A stretch of DNA of 64,000 nucleotides from Knufia peltigerae (taxonomy: Eukaryota > Ascomycota > Eurotiomycetes > Chaetothyriales > Trichomeriaceae). This document shows positions 63,929 to 64,000 of this stretch, piece by piece. A program made the position numbers and the translations under genes. Position 1 is the stretch's first letter; each line of letters starts with the position of its first letter. The stretch lies in NCBI GenBank assembly GCA_030247855.1, contig JAPDRN010000171.1, positions 1 through 64,000 on the forward strand, in the 5' to 3' direction. The notes under the pieces were generated by a model that ran no database searches, was not told the DNA's origin, and saw only the letters and a list, made by a program, of their open reading frames with translations.

Positions 63929-64000
63929 ATGACTTCTACCATGTCCAAGATTCTCATTTTCGGAGGCACCGGTGGCATAGGTGAATCTTTCGCCCGTGCC
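63929..64000 (+). CDS. Rossmann-fold oxidoreductase, start only (cut by window end)
   Basis: The first 24 residues are visible: a short polar start and then SKILIFGGTGGIGESFARA, a beta strand with the GGTGGIG dinucleotide-binding loop. It is the N-terminus of an SDR or NAD(P)-binding NmrA/epimerase-like protein. A TATA box and a CT-rich leader precede it. The rest lies outside the window, so no closer call is possible. Confidence 0.65.
   Translation, partial: MTSTMSKILIFGGTGGIGESFARA

Overview
The window reads as nuclear DNA of a filamentous ascomycete (Pezizomycotina). Genes are well separated, most are split by 45-120 bp introns with GT/AG borders and CTAAC-like branch sites, some promoters have TATA boxes 60-90 bp before the start codon, and the families are typical of these fungi: Zn2Cys6 and bZIP/DUF3425 regulators, many MFS carriers, DUF3433, PAQR, secreted mannosidases and an NLR-type PNP_UDP domain. 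The class is not certain. Eurotiomycetes-like is only a guess. I see 26 protein genes, one of them cut by the right edge, plus two pseudogenes. I see no rRNA, tRNA, CRISPR array or intact transposon.

Layout. 0.5-7 kb: an intact patatin lipase and, divergently, a patatin-like protein that has lost the catalytic serine; then glutamate decarboxylase. 7-17 kb: a secreted GH92 alpha-mannosidase divergent from a J-domain protein, a large DUF3433 membrane protein and a 2OG-Fe(II) oxygenase. 18-30 kb: a leftward run of a sugar-type MFS carrier, a small duplicated protein whose six cysteines are all Cys-Pro, a DHA2 drug/H+ antiporter, a Zn2Cys6 regulator, a bZIP/DUF3425 regulator and an acetate-carrier (GPR1/FUN34/YaaH) protein. 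31-40 kb: a cytochrome P450 and a full-length ABCA-type ABC transporter. 40-44 kb: a nucleoside 2-deoxyribosyltransferase-like gene divergent from a stand-alone PNP_UDP-domain gene, whose 3' end runs into a broken alkenal/quinone reductase. 45.5-52 kb: a Zn2Cys6 regulator, an allantoate-permease-type carrier and a divergent amidohydrolase, which look like a small catabolic cluster. 52.4-56.3 kb: a decayed short-chain dehydrogenase followed by 2.8 kb without genes. 56-64 kb: a PAQR receptor, an alpha/beta hydrolase, a short-chain dehydrogenase lacking the usual Lys, a GH76 mannanase and the start of a Rossmann oxidoreductase.

The signals I find most worth following are the divergent deoxyribosyltransferase/PNP_UDP pair with its recombined 3' border, the patatin enzyme/pseudoenzyme pair, the Cys-Pro repeat protein, a 13-bp near-palindrome shared by the promoters around the bZIP/acetate-carrier/P450 genes, and a TACGGAGTA motif found only between genes. 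Splice sites were chosen by eye so that each model keeps frame from start to stop. They remain predictions.
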